A stretch of 64,000 bases of DNA from BQJU01 sp965229635 (lineage in GTDB: Bacteria > Bacteroidota > Bacteroidia > Chitinophagales > Saprospiraceae): positions 1,240,001 through 1,304,000 of the forward strand of contig OZ245894.1 in assembly GCA_965229635.1 (NCBI GenBank). Reading direction: 5' to 3'. The translations under genes were made by a program, and so were the position numbers. Of the stretch, positions 26,629 through 36,227 are shown in pieces (position 1 is the first letter of the stretch; every line of letters begins with the position of its first letter). The notes under the pieces were generated by a model, which saw only the letters and a program-made list of their open reading frames with translations, did not search any database and was not told the origin of the DNA.

Positions 26629-27129
26629 TCACCCTTCTCCTCTTTCTAAAATTGCTGTGAGCACTCCTGCTCCTAAAAAACCACTATACTGAAAGACAAT
26701 TTCATATTCCGAATTTAGGATAACAAAAACAGGGTAGGCTAGCGTACCATCTATAGTTCCCAGAGCAGTAGCCAGTTGGTGCGTTCCTGAGTTCCTGCCA
26801 GTTGGCACATAATCAAATCGATGGTCATGAAGCACCACCTCCGCTTTCTGCTCTCCATCAAAGGAAATGAAGTAGTACTTTCCGTTTAGTAAATCGACTA
26901 CACTTTCATTTTGGAAAGTGGTTTGCTCCATATTTAGACAATATTTACACCAATTAGCGTGCAAAAAAACGGCGATGGGACGTTGTTCTTTTGACATTAA
27001 GCTGTCTAATTCTGAAAAATTATTGTGCTGCAAAAAATTAGTAGGCGTGCCCAACTTCACTGAGGGCAACCCACACCCCACTATTAGCATACTTGAAAGC
27101 ATTAACAGGTATATACAGCCTCTCATCAT
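26629..27129 (-). CDS. Thioredoxin-like lipoprotein
   Basis: 166-aa lipoprotein (lipobox IVGC, Cys19) with a thioredoxin fold: FLHANWCKYCLNMEQTTF carries the redox pair Cys61-x-x-Cys64, and the cis-Pro strand is LAYPVFVILNS. The WCKYC form is typical of envelope thioredoxins related to DsbD-gamma or ThiF-type lipoproteins, which reduce partner disulfides. The gene overlaps the TonB receptor stop codon (TAATG at 27127-27131), so translation is probably coupled. The receptor plug has its own C-x-x-C pair (Cys160, Cys163), a plausible redox client. Confidence 0.82.
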   Translation of the reverse strand: MMRGCIYLLMLSSMLIVGCGLPSVKLGTPTNFLQHNNFSELDSLMSKEQRPIAVFLHANWCKYCLNMEQTTFQNESVVDLLNGKYYFISFDGEQKAEVVLHDHRFDYVPTGRNSGTHQLATALGTIDGTLAYPVFVILNSEYEIVFQYSGFLGAGVLTAILERGEG

Positions 27130-29426
27130 TATCGAATAGAATATCGTATGCCCAAAAATCCACGAATCCCCTGATTAGGCGCATAAACATATGATGGGTC
27201 AAATGTCAAGGCGTTGGGGTTATTGGGGGTGGCCACCACGTTTCCATTCCCGTCAAACGCCACGTCCCGATCAAACGGGTCAAAACTACGGGCAATGATC
27301 GGCTCGTCCTGCTTTTTCCATGGTGTCCAATTCAATAAATTTTTCACCCCACCATAGAATTCGAAATTTTTCACCCCTTTATAGGTCAGTTGTATATTTT
27401 GGATACTCCACCACGGGGACTCCTCCGGGCGAGGGTCCATTTCGCTAAGCAGTGGCAGGCGCATTGGACCGTAAACATTTCCTGTATAATCCACAGTCAT
27501 TTTGTTATGTAAAAACCTGTACGACACCGACCACGTCCCCGTAAAACGTTCGGTCAGGATTTGTCGCTCCGTTACCCCACCTTCTGTCGTGGAGACATCC
27601 ATCATTGTACCTCCCAGTAGGAAGGAAAAGCCATTGGGCAGACTCAAATCGGCATTCAAGCTGATACCTTTGGTGACTGCATGGCCGTCAAGGTTGTCAT
27701 AGATAATTTGGTTGGAATTGGTTTCGAAGTCGGGAAAAATGACATTGGTGAAGTAGGTGTACCAACTTGATAGTTCTATGCTCGCCGCACCGCCGTTTTC
27801 CATATACATTTTCTTAATGTAATTGATGTTGACGTTGTAGGACTGCTCCGGAGCAAGTTCTTCGGCAATGACCACTTCCCTTGCCCCGGTCAGCGCGGCA
27901 TGATCTTCGGTGAAGAGGTTAACCACGCGGAAGCCCGTACCCGCATTCAAACGGAAAATATCATTCTTGGTTATAGACCATTTATAGGCTAAGCGCGGCG
28001 TAAAAATATTACCGTGAGCATCATTATAATCATACCGTAGTCCCAACAACACCTTATGCTTTTTATTAAGGGTAATTTCGTCTTGCACAAAGATGCCAGG
28101 GAGCCATATTTCATCAGGGTTGTTCACATCAATATTTTCGGCTGAGGCCGTGGCCGGTGTATTATCATCATAAAAAGTATAACGCAATGCAGTGCCTACC
28201 AGTAAGTCATGATTATTGATTTTTTTGTCCCAGGTCAATTGCCCAAAACCAATTTTTTGATCGGCAATGTAAGGCACATCTCCGTACACAGAGTTTTGGT
28301 CGTGTGTGTTGAAGGAAAACGAAAACATGATGTTTTCTATGGTTGGCAATTGGTACTGACCCAGGAGTTCAAATCGCTCGGTGGTGATAGCTTCGCCGTA
28401 TATCTCATCACCTCCTCGAAAAGCTGGGGTCCAATTGAGTTCCCCGCCCCAGCGATCTTCCCAATAGTATCGACCTGCCAGCGTGAAAAGGCGGTTGTCC
28501 TTGCGTTTGAAATTCCATTTTTGAAAAATCGATACCCGCTCTTGTATGGTCATGTCAGTGAAGTGGTCATCATTATTGTCCACCACGTTGTCGAAATTAA
28601 AATAATTAACCCCGGTTAGTACCGAGGCCGTTTTCCCCAAATTGAACCGAATTCCCAAATCTGCATTTAGCTCTCCCCAGGTTGTGCCCATCACGTCAGC
28701 TGTGAAAATGGGCGCCTTGCCGGGATTTTTCGTGATGATATTTATCAATCCTCCAATTGCTTCACTTCCATAAAGTGAAGAAGCAGGGCCTTTCACAATT
28801 TCCATGCGTTCAATCATGGAGTTGGGAATGCCTGAAAGTCCATAGACTGTTGCCAGGCTACTCACTATTGGCATCCCGTCGATCAGCACCATCGTGTATG
28901 GCCCCTCCAAACCATTGATGTGAATATCTCCGGTATTGCACACCTGACAGTTGAGCTGCGGACGTACACCATTCACATTTTGTAGAGCTTCATACATATT
29001 TGGTGTTGGGTTTTTCTTGAAAAAAACGGGATTGTAAACCTCAACAGGAACGGGACTTTCAAGGCGGTTTACTTCCTTCATGGTTCCGGTTACGACCACT
29101 TCCTGCAAGCCCAGTATGTCTTCCTGCAATGTTATTTTGCCCAGGTCGACGGCCTGGTTAGCATTGAAGACCACCTTTTTCACTACGCGCTGATAGCCGA
29201 CCAGGGAAATGGACAGCTCGTAACTGCCCGCTGGAATGTTTTCCAACCTAAAATTGCCTTCTTCATCAGTATTGGTACCAATATCCGTTGAAAGCAATGC
29301 TATCGTAGCCCAGATAGCAGGTCCTTCCGTGGTCAAAACCTTGCCCTGTAGACTTCCAGTCTGGGCAGTAGTTTGTATAACAAGACCGAGAAAGATAAGT
29401 ATATTGATTAGCCGAGTTAAATTCAT
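27129..29426 (-). CDS. TonB-dependent receptor, probable metal or siderophore uptake
   Basis: 765-aa outer-membrane receptor: signal peptide (1-22), CarboxypepD-reg-like domain (~24-110), plug domain with NGVRPQLNCQVCN, IHINGLEGPYTMVLIDGMPI and IERMEIVKGPASSLYGSEAI, then a 22-strand barrel ending FLGIRYSIR with a terminal aromatic-type strand. The short single-gene receptor without a SusD partner argues against glycans and for metals or siderophores. A perfect palindrome of DtxR/MntR type overlaps its promoter, which supports a metal-uptake role. Start chosen at 29426 (signal peptide begins there) rather than the in-frame upstream codon at 29459. Co-transcribed with the thioredoxin lipoprotein. 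Confidence 0.88.
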   Translation of the reverse strand: MNLTRLINILIFLGLVIQTTAQTGSLQGKVLTTEGPAIWATIALLSTDIGTNTDEEGNFRLENIPAGSYELSISLVGYQRVVKKVVFNANQAVDLGKITLQEDILGLQEVVVTGTMKEVNRLESPVPVEVYNPVFFKKNPTPNMYEALQNVNGVRPQLNCQVCNTGDIHINGLEGPYTMVLIDGMPIVSSLATVYGLSGIPNSMIERMEIVKGPASSLYGSEAIGGLINIITKNPGKAPIFTADVMGTTWGELNADLGIRFNLGKTASVLTGVNYFNFDNVVDNNDDHFTDMTIQERVSIFQKWNFKRKDNRLFTLAGRYYWEDRWGGELNWTPAFRGGDEIYGEAITTERFELLGQYQLPTIENIMFSFSFNTHDQNSVYGDVPYIADQKIGFGQLTWDKKINNHDLLVGTALRYTFYDDNTPATASAENIDVNNPDEIWLPGIFVQDEITLNKKHKVLLGLRYDYNDAHGNIFTPRLAYKWSITKNDIFRLNAGTGFRVVNLFTEDHAALTGAREVVIAEELAPEQSYNVNINYIKKMYMENGGAASIELSSWYTYFTNVIFPDFETNSNQIIYDNLDGHAVTKGISLNADLSLPNGFSFLLGGTMMDVSTTEGGVTERQILTERFTGTWSVSYRFLHNKMTVDYTGNVYGPMRLPLLSEMDPRPEESPWWSIQNIQLTYKGVKNFEFYGGVKNLLNWTPWKKQDEPIIARSFDPFDRDVAFDGNGNVVATPNNPNALTFDPSYVYAPNQGIRGFLGIRYSIR

Positions 29427-29444
29427 AGATTTGCCTTTTCTATT

Positions 29445-29472
29445 TTTTAATTTAGACAAATCTAAATTAAAA
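29445..29472 (-). promoter_or_regulatory. Palindromic operator over the -7 box (DtxR/MntR-like)
   Basis: Perfect 12-bp arms TTTTAATTTAGA and TCTAAATTAAAA are separated by 4 nt, 19 bp upstream of the receptor ATG. On the minus strand the centre contains TAGATTTG, an exact TAnnTTTG -7 box, with a TTG 20 nt upstream as possible -33. The core TTTAG-N6-CTAAA resembles operators of DtxR-family metalloregulators, so metal-dependent repression is inferred. The rest of the gap to 29741 holds nothing recognisable. Confidence 0.55.
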
Positions 29473-29741
29473 CTTTGGCAAATGCAAGTCTTGTGTGTTT
29501 AATTACAAAACACGCTTAATAAATAGTAGACTTGGGTTAGGTTTGAAAATGTGATGAAGTATATTCTATTCAATCCGAGGGGCGCACCAGGTTACTTTAG
29601 CAGAAAACCTCATAGTTGCTTTAAAAGTGTGCCAACTGGATGTTGACTTGTTTTGAACCACAATAGGTGCTGTGTAAAAATCCATCTGGATTTTTGATAA
29701 TCTTTCTTTTGTGATCCTTATGTGCCTATGTGGTTCCCCAG

Positions 29742-30287
29742 TTACTTCCTCACCCCCGGCAATCCATCCAGGCTTTCCTGATTCCGTTCCTGGATATAGG
29801 CCTCAACACCCTCTTCACCTTTATTGTCGACCCATTTGAGCAGGATGTCGCGCTGACCTTTAAATTCGTATTCCGGTACTGCATAGCCACAGGAATCCTG
29901 AATTCTATGCACGTCAATTTTGATGATCGAACGCTCACCCTTAAAGTGTGGAAAATGAGATCGCAGCGCTTCGTATCCCGCCGAGCCTTTTTCATGAACG
30001 GTTCCCTGACCATACAGCCGTAAGATTTTAGGAGGCCCGGCAAAAGCACAAAACATGATACTAATGCGGCCATTCTCCCTGAGGTGAGCAATGGTCTCCA
30101 CTCCACTCCCTGCCAGATCGAGGTAGGCTACGGTGTGGTCGTCCAATACCCGGAAAGAGTCTAATCCCTTTGGTGAGCAATTGATCAAACCATCGCCAGA
30201 GAGGGGAGCGGTGCTTACAAAAAATAGTTGCTGCTCGGCGATCCAGTCGCGCCAGCGCTGATCAATAGTGGGAAATACTTTACCCAT
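29742..30287 (-). CDS. Pyridoxamine 5'-phosphate oxidase family flavoprotein
   Basis: 181-aa FMN-binding split-barrel protein. LFFVSTAPLSGDGLINCSPK, then VAYLDLAGSGVETIAHLREN and ISIMFCAFAGPPKILRLYGQ, are the standard strands of the PNPOx-like family, with the Ser/Gly residues that contact FMN phosphate. It lacks the PLP-specific C-terminus of true PdxH, so it is probably a general flavin- or heme-handling member of the family. It stands alone, with a terminator upstream that isolates it from the repeat-protein gene. Confidence 0.85.
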   Translation of the reverse strand: MGKVFPTIDQRWRDWIAEQQLFFVSTAPLSGDGLINCSPKGLDSFRVLDDHTVAYLDLAGSGVETIAHLRENGRISIMFCAFAGPPKILRLYGQGTVHEKGSAGYEALRSHFPHFKGERSIIKIDVHRIQDSCGYAVPEYEFKGQRDILLKWVDNKGEEGVEAYIQERNQESLDGLPGVRK

Positions 30288-30361
30288 TTGGTTGGTGTTT
30301 TTTATTTATTCAAATGCAATAATCTGAAAACAACCTTACTTCTATTTTGGATGAGTAAAAC

Positions 30362-30397
30362 TAAAAAAGCACCAGAATTGCTTCTGATGCTCTTTTT
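30362..30397 (-). terminator. Rho-independent terminator of the repeat-protein gene
   Basis: Hairpin AGCACCAGAA/TTCTGATGCT (plus-strand reading 30368-30391) with a TTGC loop, flanked by T-runs on both strands. On the minus strand it ends in TTTTTTAG, 115 bp past the stop of the 1678-aa gene. Confidence 0.7.
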
Positions 30398-30511
30398 GCA
30401 ATGAGTAGTTAATTGCAAAATCCACGAAACGGAGATCTACAATTTCACACCCGTTTCGAGAAGGGGGGTAACTGAGTGACCTTGCTTTAGCAAAAGCCAC
30501 CCAGTTGGTTC

Positions 30512-33500
30512 TTATTGTTTTACAAAATGTAACGTCTGCACGGCACCATTAGTGCGGTAGCGGAGCCAGTAACTTCCCGTTGGCAATTGAGAAACGTCAA
30601 CGTCAATTTCAGACTCCGGTATCATTTGTCGGCTGATCAATACCTGGCCATTGAGGTCCACTACCTGCAACAGGTCGGTATTGCTGGCCTGGTCATATGC
30701 TGGTGCATTTTCAGTGGTCACCTGCAAATGCAATACATCGGAAACCGGATTGGGCCATGCCTCTATACTCAAACTCGGCTGGCTGACCGCTATTTCCGGT
30801 AATCCGGGGGCTGGTCTCATTTCGGTACGCTCCACAGTGATGAAGTTGTCCGACAAGTCGAAGCAAGCGGTGCTTAGCGCAATATTGTCTGCGGTATCAC
30901 CGGGCATTGCTGTCAAAGTACCGGTATAGGCCAATCCCCAAACACGGCAGATGCCTACCCCTGCACCTTCAAAGTCTTGTGCATCACCTTCCGGAATGGA
31001 TAAAATCACATTGTTTTCATCCGTGATGACGTAGGTGTACAAGCTATTACTGACATCAATACTGTCAAAAAAGACGAGGTCAGGAATACTGTCGCCAACG
31101 GTTACGGTTACGGAAATGGAACCATTTTCGGTCATTACCATGCCGCCATCCGGTACCTCACGGTAAACGGTGATAAAGTTGTTGGACAGGTCAAAACACT
31201 GATCACTCAAATCAATAATCGAGGCGGTATCACCGACCATAGCGGTCAAAGTTCCGGTATAACCGAGACCCCAGACGAGACAAACGCCCTCTCCAGCACC
31301 TTCAAAGTCCTGCATGTCTCCTTCCGGAATGCTGAGGATCACAAAATTGGTGTCAGTCACCACATAAGTAAAGGCATCACCAAAGTATCCGGTAGTGTCA
31401 AAGCGTACGATATCCGCTTCGCCGTCACCCGGACAGGTGTACACTACAGATTCCCCATCTTCGGTCATCACCATGCCGCCGTCCACACTTTCCTTAGAGA
31501 CTGTCACGAAGTTGTCAGATAGATCATAACATTCATCCGAAAGGGCAATATTGGTAATGGTATCACCTACCATAGCCGTGATATTACCGGTGTAGGCAAA
31601 GCCCCAAACATAACTGTCGGGTTCTCCGGTGCCGGTAAAATCAATGGTGTCAGTTTCCGGAATGCTAATGATCACATTGTTGGTATCAGTTACCACGTAA
31701 GTGTATAAGCTATTGCTCACATCGGTACTGTCAAAGACCAGGATGTTTTGTCCACCATTGGTGAAACAAACGGTTGATATCGTATCGCCACTTTCGGTCG
31801 TTACCATTCCGCCATCCGGTTCGTCACGATTGACCGTAACAAAATTGCCCGAAAGGGCATAACAGCTATCCGAAAGGGCAATATTGGAAGCGGTGTCTCC
31901 AACTTCAGCGGTCAGGTTACCCAAATAGCCAAGTCCCCAAACACGGCAAATGCCAATGCCAGCACCTTCGAAGTCCACAGAATCGGCAGAAGTGATGTTG
32001 AGGATGACATTGTTTTCATCAGTGATGACGTAGAGGAAGGTGTCGCCAACGACCCCGCTACTATCGAAATACAGCACATCAGCAATGCTATCACCCGGAC
32101 AGGTATAGACCACAGTTTCGCCGTCTTCGGTGGTAATACTTCCACCACTTACTTCGGTACGAATGACGGTCACAAAATTGTCCGACAAGTCAAAACAAGC
32201 ATCGGTCAAAGCAGTTGAACCCGCATTGTCACCGATTCCTGCGGTGATATTACCGGTATAAGCCAATCCCCAAACGCGACAGATACCTCCACCGCCGTTT
32301 TCAAAGTCCACCATATCTGTTCCAGGTACGGCGAGGATATTATTGTTCTCATCCGTCACTACGTAGGTATACAGGCTATTGCTGGTGTCCATACTATCAA
32401 AGCGGACCAGATCAGCAATGCCGTCGCCTACACAGAAGGAAAGTTCGGTTTCACCATCCTCTGTACTCACGGTACCTCCATCCGGTTCTTCGCGGTAAAC
32501 GGTTACAAAACCATTGGATAAATCAAAACATCCATCAGTCAGCGAAACGGCCGAAGCAGTATCACCAATCATGGCCGTAATAGTCCCGGTATAGGCTAGT
32601 CCCCAGACGCGACAAACGCCTATGCCCGCTCCTTCAAAGTCGATAGAATCAACGGTTGAAACACTCAGGATCACATTATTGGTATCGGTTACGACGTAAA
32701 CGAAATTAGGACCGGTCACGCCAATGCTGTCGAAGTAGAGTATGTCGGCCAGACTATCGCCCGGGCAGGTGTATGCCACACTCATGCTGTCTTCCGTGAG
32801 GATCGCTCCGCCGTCGATGACACCCCGTGTCACGGTAATATAATTGTCGGAAAGGTCGAAACAGCCGGTCGACAGGTCGATGATTGATGCGGTATCTCCT
32901 ACCATGGCCAGCAAGCTATCGGTCCAGGCCAAGCCCCATACACGGCATACACCGATGCCCGCCTGTTCAAAGTCTACTGAATCCGTTCCAGGCAGGGATA
33001 AAATCACATTATTGGTGTCGGTGACCACATAGGCAAAATTAGGACCGGCCACATCGGTACTGTCAAAGAAAATAACATCGGCCAGGCTGTCGCCAATACA
33101 AGCAAATACCTCGGTCAGGCTATCTTCGGTCATGACCATACCGCCGCTTACCTCATCGCGGTTGACCGTAACGAAGTTGTCGGAAAGATCAAAACAGCCA
33201 TCGGTCAAATCAACCATTGAGGCCGTATCGCCAACCATGGCCGTTACATTGCCGGTGTAGGCCAACCCCCACAGACGACAAATTCCGGTTCCGGCACCAT
33301 CAAAGTCAACCACATCACCTTCCGGCAATGACAAGATGACGTTGTTGGTATCCGTGACCACATAGGTGAAGAAGCTGTTGCTAACACCTGCGCTATCAAA
33401 GCGTATGGTATCCGGCTGACCATCGCCCACACAGATGAAGAGGTCAGTTTCGCCATCTTCGGTACTGACTGTACCGCCCTCGGGCTGTTCGCTAATGACG

Positions 33501-35548
33501 GTAATGAAGTTGTCGGAAAGATCAAAACAGGCATCGGATAGATTCACTGCCGAAGCCGTATCCCCAACCATAGCGGTAAAGTTGCCGGTATAGGCTATTC
33601 CCCATACTCGTGTGGTGCCGAGGCCCACTGAGTCAAAATCAAACATCTCCATATCGGCTATAGCCAAAATCACATTATTGGTATCGGTGATGATAAACTC
33701 ATAGTCACCAGGCGTGGCGCCTAGCCGATCAAAGATGATGATATCGGGATTGCCGTCATCGGGGCAGGTATAGACTTGGGTTTGACCGTCCTCGGTTTGC
33801 ACCGTGCCTGCATCCGGTTCTTCGCGGTAAACGGTGATAAAGTTATCGGACAGGTCAAAGCAGCCATCGCTGAGGTCTACCACCGATGCGGTATCGCCTA
33901 CCATGGCGGTAATTGTGCCACTGTAGGCCAATCCCCAAACGCGACAAATGCCCGGTCCGGCAGGGTCAAAATCGTTCATATCACCCGGCGGAATGCTGAG
34001 GATTACATTGTTGGTATCCGTAATCACATAGGTGTAATTTTCACCGGAAACACCGGTACTGTCAAACATCACAATATCCGGATTGCCGTCACCAGGGCAT
34101 ATATATACCTCATTTTCTCCGTCCTCCGTGGTCACTACGCCACCATTTGGTGTATCGCGGTTGACGGTGACAAAGTTTTCCGAAAGGGCATAACATCCAT
34201 CGGAAAGCGCTACTGCACTGGCGGTATCACCTACCATAGCCAGGACGTCGCCGGTGTAGGCCAGTCCCCACACCCGGCAGATACCGATGCCTGCATTTTC
34301 AAAATCTACGAAGTTGCTATCGGGAAGGGATAAAATCACATTATTGGTATCGGTCACCACAAAAGTGAAATTGCCGATGACACCACTGCTATCGAAGAAG
34401 ATGGTGTCCGACATCATATCACCAACGCAAATGAAGATTTCGGTTTCTCCATCAGTTGTGCTGACGGTGCCACCACTGGTCTCTTCACGATTGACGGTGA
34501 CAAAATTGTCGGAAAGGTCAAAACAGCCGTCGGTTAGATCCACGGCAGAGGCAGTATCTCCGGCCATGGCCGTGATATTGCCGGTATAGGCCAATCCCCA
34601 TACCCGACAGATGCCGGACCCGGCATTTTCAAAGTCAATAACATCCCCATCAGGAACAGAGAGGATGACGTTGTTGGTATCGGTCACCACGTAGGTGAAA
34701 TTGCCAAGTACGTCCATACTGTCAAAGGCGATCATACTTTCGCCACTGCCGATACAGAGGTCAATTTCGGTTTCTCCGTCTTCGGTCATCACCGTGCCAC
34801 CATCGGGTACTTGTTTGACGACAGACACAAAATTTCCCGAAAGGGCATAACAATTATCGGCCAGGGTGGTGCCCATCAGGGCGTCTCCGGGCATCGCATT
34901 GAGGTTGCCGGTATACACCAGGCCCCATACGCGACAGGTCCCCACTGCGGCGGTGTCAAAATCGACCGCATCGCCACCGGGGATACTCAGAATGACATTA
35001 TTAGAATCCGTCACAATGTAGGTGTAGCTGCCGTCCGGGCTCACGTCCATGCTATCAAAGCGGACGATGTCTGCCAGGCTATCACCTGGGCAGATATAGG
35101 CGGTGGTCTCGCCATCCTCGGTCATGACCGTACCGCCATCGAGGGCCTCTCCGGAAACGGTGATGAAATTTGCGGTAATGGCTGCACATCCGGAAGCCAA
35201 TTGTGTGCCGGGGTAGGGATCCCCCACTTCGGCAATAATACTACCTATGTAATTGAAAGCATAAACCTGAAAGGTTTCCCCGTCGAGCAGGGAGAAATCG
35301 ATGTCATTTTCAGTGTCGATGTAAAGGATGATGCCATTTTCGTCCAGCACCATGTAGCCAAAGGGCAGCGCGCCCAGACTTACGTCAAAACTCACCGTTG
35401 ATGAGCCGACATCGGCACAAAGGTCAATGGAGTCTCCGGTTACGCTTGTAGAAATGGTTGTTCCTCCTATGCAAGGAAATTGGGCGTGAACGCTTGCGCT
35501 TATGCTGAGAAAGAACAGAAGGGATAGAATGGTAATTCTGAAACGCAT
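30512..35548 (-). CDS. Giant tandem-repeat T9SS-secreted protein
   Basis: 1678-aa extracellular protein: signal peptide (1-22), a divergent first repeat, about thirteen further repeats of ~109-111 residues, a short Pro-rich linker and a C-terminal T9SS type A sorting domain (LSIEAWPNPVSDVLHLQV, GQVLISRQM, LPTGSYWLRYRTNG). Each repeat begins GGTVxTEDGET, contains CPGDSxADIVxFDS, VVTDTNNVILSIP, GICRVWGLAYTG and ends CFDLSDNFVTVNR. Paired Cys residues and many Asp suggest Ig-like, possibly Ca-stabilised modules. The C-terminal repeats lose one Cys. It is probably a surface stalk or adhesin. Its transcript ends at the terminator at 30362. Confidence 0.9.
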   Translation of the reverse strand: MRFRITILSLLFFLSISASVHAQFPCIGGTTISTSVTGDSIDLCADVGSSTVSFDVSLGALPFGYMVLDENGIILYIDTENDIDFSLLDGETFQVYAFNYIGSIIAEVGDPYPGTQLASGCAAITANFITVSGEALDGGTVMTEDGETTAYICPGDSLADIVRFDSMDVSPDGSYTYIVTDSNNVILSIPGGDAVDFDTAAVGTCRVWGLVYTGNLNAMPGDALMGTTLADNCYALSGNFVSVVKQVPDGGTVMTEDGETEIDLCIGSGESMIAFDSMDVLGNFTYVVTDTNNVILSVPDGDVIDFENAGSGICRVWGLAYTGNITAMAGDTASAVDLTDGCFDLSDNFVTVNREETSGGTVSTTDGETEIFICVGDMMSDTIFFDSSGVIGNFTFVVTDTNNVILSLPDSNFVDFENAGIGICRVWGLAYTGDVLAMVGDTASAVALSDGCYALSENFVTVNRDTPNGGVVTTEDGENEVYICPGDGNPDIVMFDSTGVSGENYTYVITDTNNVILSIPPGDMNDFDPAGPGICRVWGLAYSGTITAMVGDTASVVDLSDGCFDLSDNFITVYREEPDAGTVQTEDGQTQVYTCPDDGNPDIIIFDRLGATPGDYEFIITDTNNVILAIADMEMFDFDSVGLGTTRVWGIAYTGNFTAMVGDTASAVNLSDACFDLSDNFITVISEQPEGGTVSTEDGETDLFICVGDGQPDTIRFDSAGVSNSFFTYVVTDTNNVILSLPEGDVVDFDGAGTGICRLWGLAYTGNVTAMVGDTASMVDLTDGCFDLSDNFVTVNRDEVSGGMVMTEDSLTEVFACIGDSLADVIFFDSTDVAGPNFAYVVTDTNNVILSLPGTDSVDFEQAGIGVCRVWGLAWTDSLLAMVGDTASIIDLSTGCFDLSDNYITVTRGVIDGGAILTEDSMSVAYTCPGDSLADILYFDSIGVTGPNFVYVVTDTNNVILSVSTVDSIDFEGAGIGVCRVWGLAYTGTITAMIGDTASAVSLTDGCFDLSNGFVTVYREEPDGGTVSTEDGETELSFCVGDGIADLVRFDSMDTSNSLYTYVVTDENNNILAVPGTDMVDFENGGGGICRVWGLAYTGNITAGIGDNAGSTALTDACFDLSDNFVTVIRTEVSGGSITTEDGETVVYTCPGDSIADVLYFDSSGVVGDTFLYVITDENNVILNITSADSVDFEGAGIGICRVWGLGYLGNLTAEVGDTASNIALSDSCYALSGNFVTVNRDEPDGGMVTTESGDTISTVCFTNGGQNILVFDSTDVSNSLYTYVVTDTNNVIISIPETDTIDFTGTGEPDSYVWGFAYTGNITAMVGDTITNIALSDECYDLSDNFVTVSKESVDGGMVMTEDGESVVYTCPGDGEADIVRFDTTGYFGDAFTYVVTDTNFVILSIPEGDMQDFEGAGEGVCLVWGLGYTGTLTAMVGDTASIIDLSDQCFDLSNNFITVYREVPDGGMVMTENGSISVTVTVGDSIPDLVFFDSIDVSNSLYTYVITDENNVILSIPEGDAQDFEGAGVGICRVWGLAYTGTLTAMPGDTADNIALSTACFDLSDNFITVERTEMRPAPGLPEIAVSQPSLSIEAWPNPVSDVLHLQVTTENAPAYDQASNTDLLQVVDLNGQVLISRQMIPESEIDVDVSQLPTGSYWLRYRTNGAVQTLHFVKQ
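30840..35480 (-). repeat. About 14 tandem ~330-bp coding repeats
   Basis: The coding repeats of the giant protein are also visible in DNA as a ~330-bp periodicity. Words such as CGGTATAGGC and GACAAAGTTGTC variants recur, but most units differ at many third positions, so the array is old rather than freshly expanded. Copy-number change by recombination remains possible. Confidence 0.75.
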
Positions 35549-36227
35549 AATATCGGTTTAAGTGAATGAATTGTAGGCAAACTTGTTTTGTTGTAACTGA
35601 GGTCTTTTCTCCCTGTTGGAAGGAGGCTTCATAGTGACTTTATGTGGACTCTTTGCAGAGGACTTGTCCGATAATCTGGATGTGGAATAAACTTGAATCA
35701 GACTCCGGACATGTTTAGTAACGAAATACGTTACGGCTTGTTCGGATATAACTGTTCAGCCTCTAAGATTATTATGGCAAAGAGGGCTATTTGGCGATAT
35801 TTACCAGGTCTTCCCTCTCTTTTACAAATCTTCATTTTCACGCATTTTTCTTGCATTAGATCCGAGAATCAGGCACAAACCAGGGGTTTTTCTACAAACG
35901 GCTAGGGAAATGTTAATAAATGAAGGGTGGTTAAACCCGGTCCCAATATACTTTTGCAACAGAGTCAATTTTCCAAAAATTGAATCAATGATAGTGTGAT
36001 AAACAAACAAAAATTCTTGGAGACATGGATGGCCAGGATGGTGCCCCGCACCAGAGAAATCGTGGTGCCATCCATGTCAAATCCAGGTCTCCGTCTTGCT
36101 GCATTTCCGAATTTAGGATGATATTATTTTGGTAAAAAAAGTAAAGAAGGATAATTTACACAGGCTGCAGCCGCTGATCCTTGCCGCCGTGGAATTAGAT
36201 CGGTAATCTTACACAAGACAAAACGAA
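35549..36227. other. Long intergenic region with inverted repeats
   Basis: About 680 bp without a credible gene between the repeat protein and the galactarate operon. It contains an imperfect hairpin at 35704-35746 (TCCGGACA...TGTTCGGA outside, GTAACG/CGTTAC inside around AAATA) and the structured leader candidate at 36019-36092. The region up to about 35600 probably carries the promoter of the minus-strand giant gene. Confidence 0.5.
36019..36092 (+). promoter_or_regulatory. Structured leader with two mutually exclusive hairpins
   Basis: The segment GGAGACATGGAT (36019-36030) can pair with ATCCAGGTCTCC (36081-36092) at 11 of 12 positions. The overlapping GACATGGATGGC (36022-36033) can instead pair perfectly with GCCATCCATGTC (36067-36078). 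A small GGTGC/GCACC hairpin lies in between. Overlapping alternative stems 136 bp ahead of the permease ATG are what an attenuator or riboswitch would show. It matches no class I recognise, and a transposon-end remnant is an alternative. Confidence 0.4.

Noticed and set aside
33776..35401. Plus-strand reading frames of 185-196 codons inside the giant repeat gene
   Set aside because: They mirror the repeat period of the minus-strand gene and show no motif; shadows.
30840..35480. Regular ~330-bp repeats as a CRISPR-like or satellite array
   Set aside because: Repeats stay in one open reading frame, encode a conserved module and diverge at third positions, so they are coding repeats.
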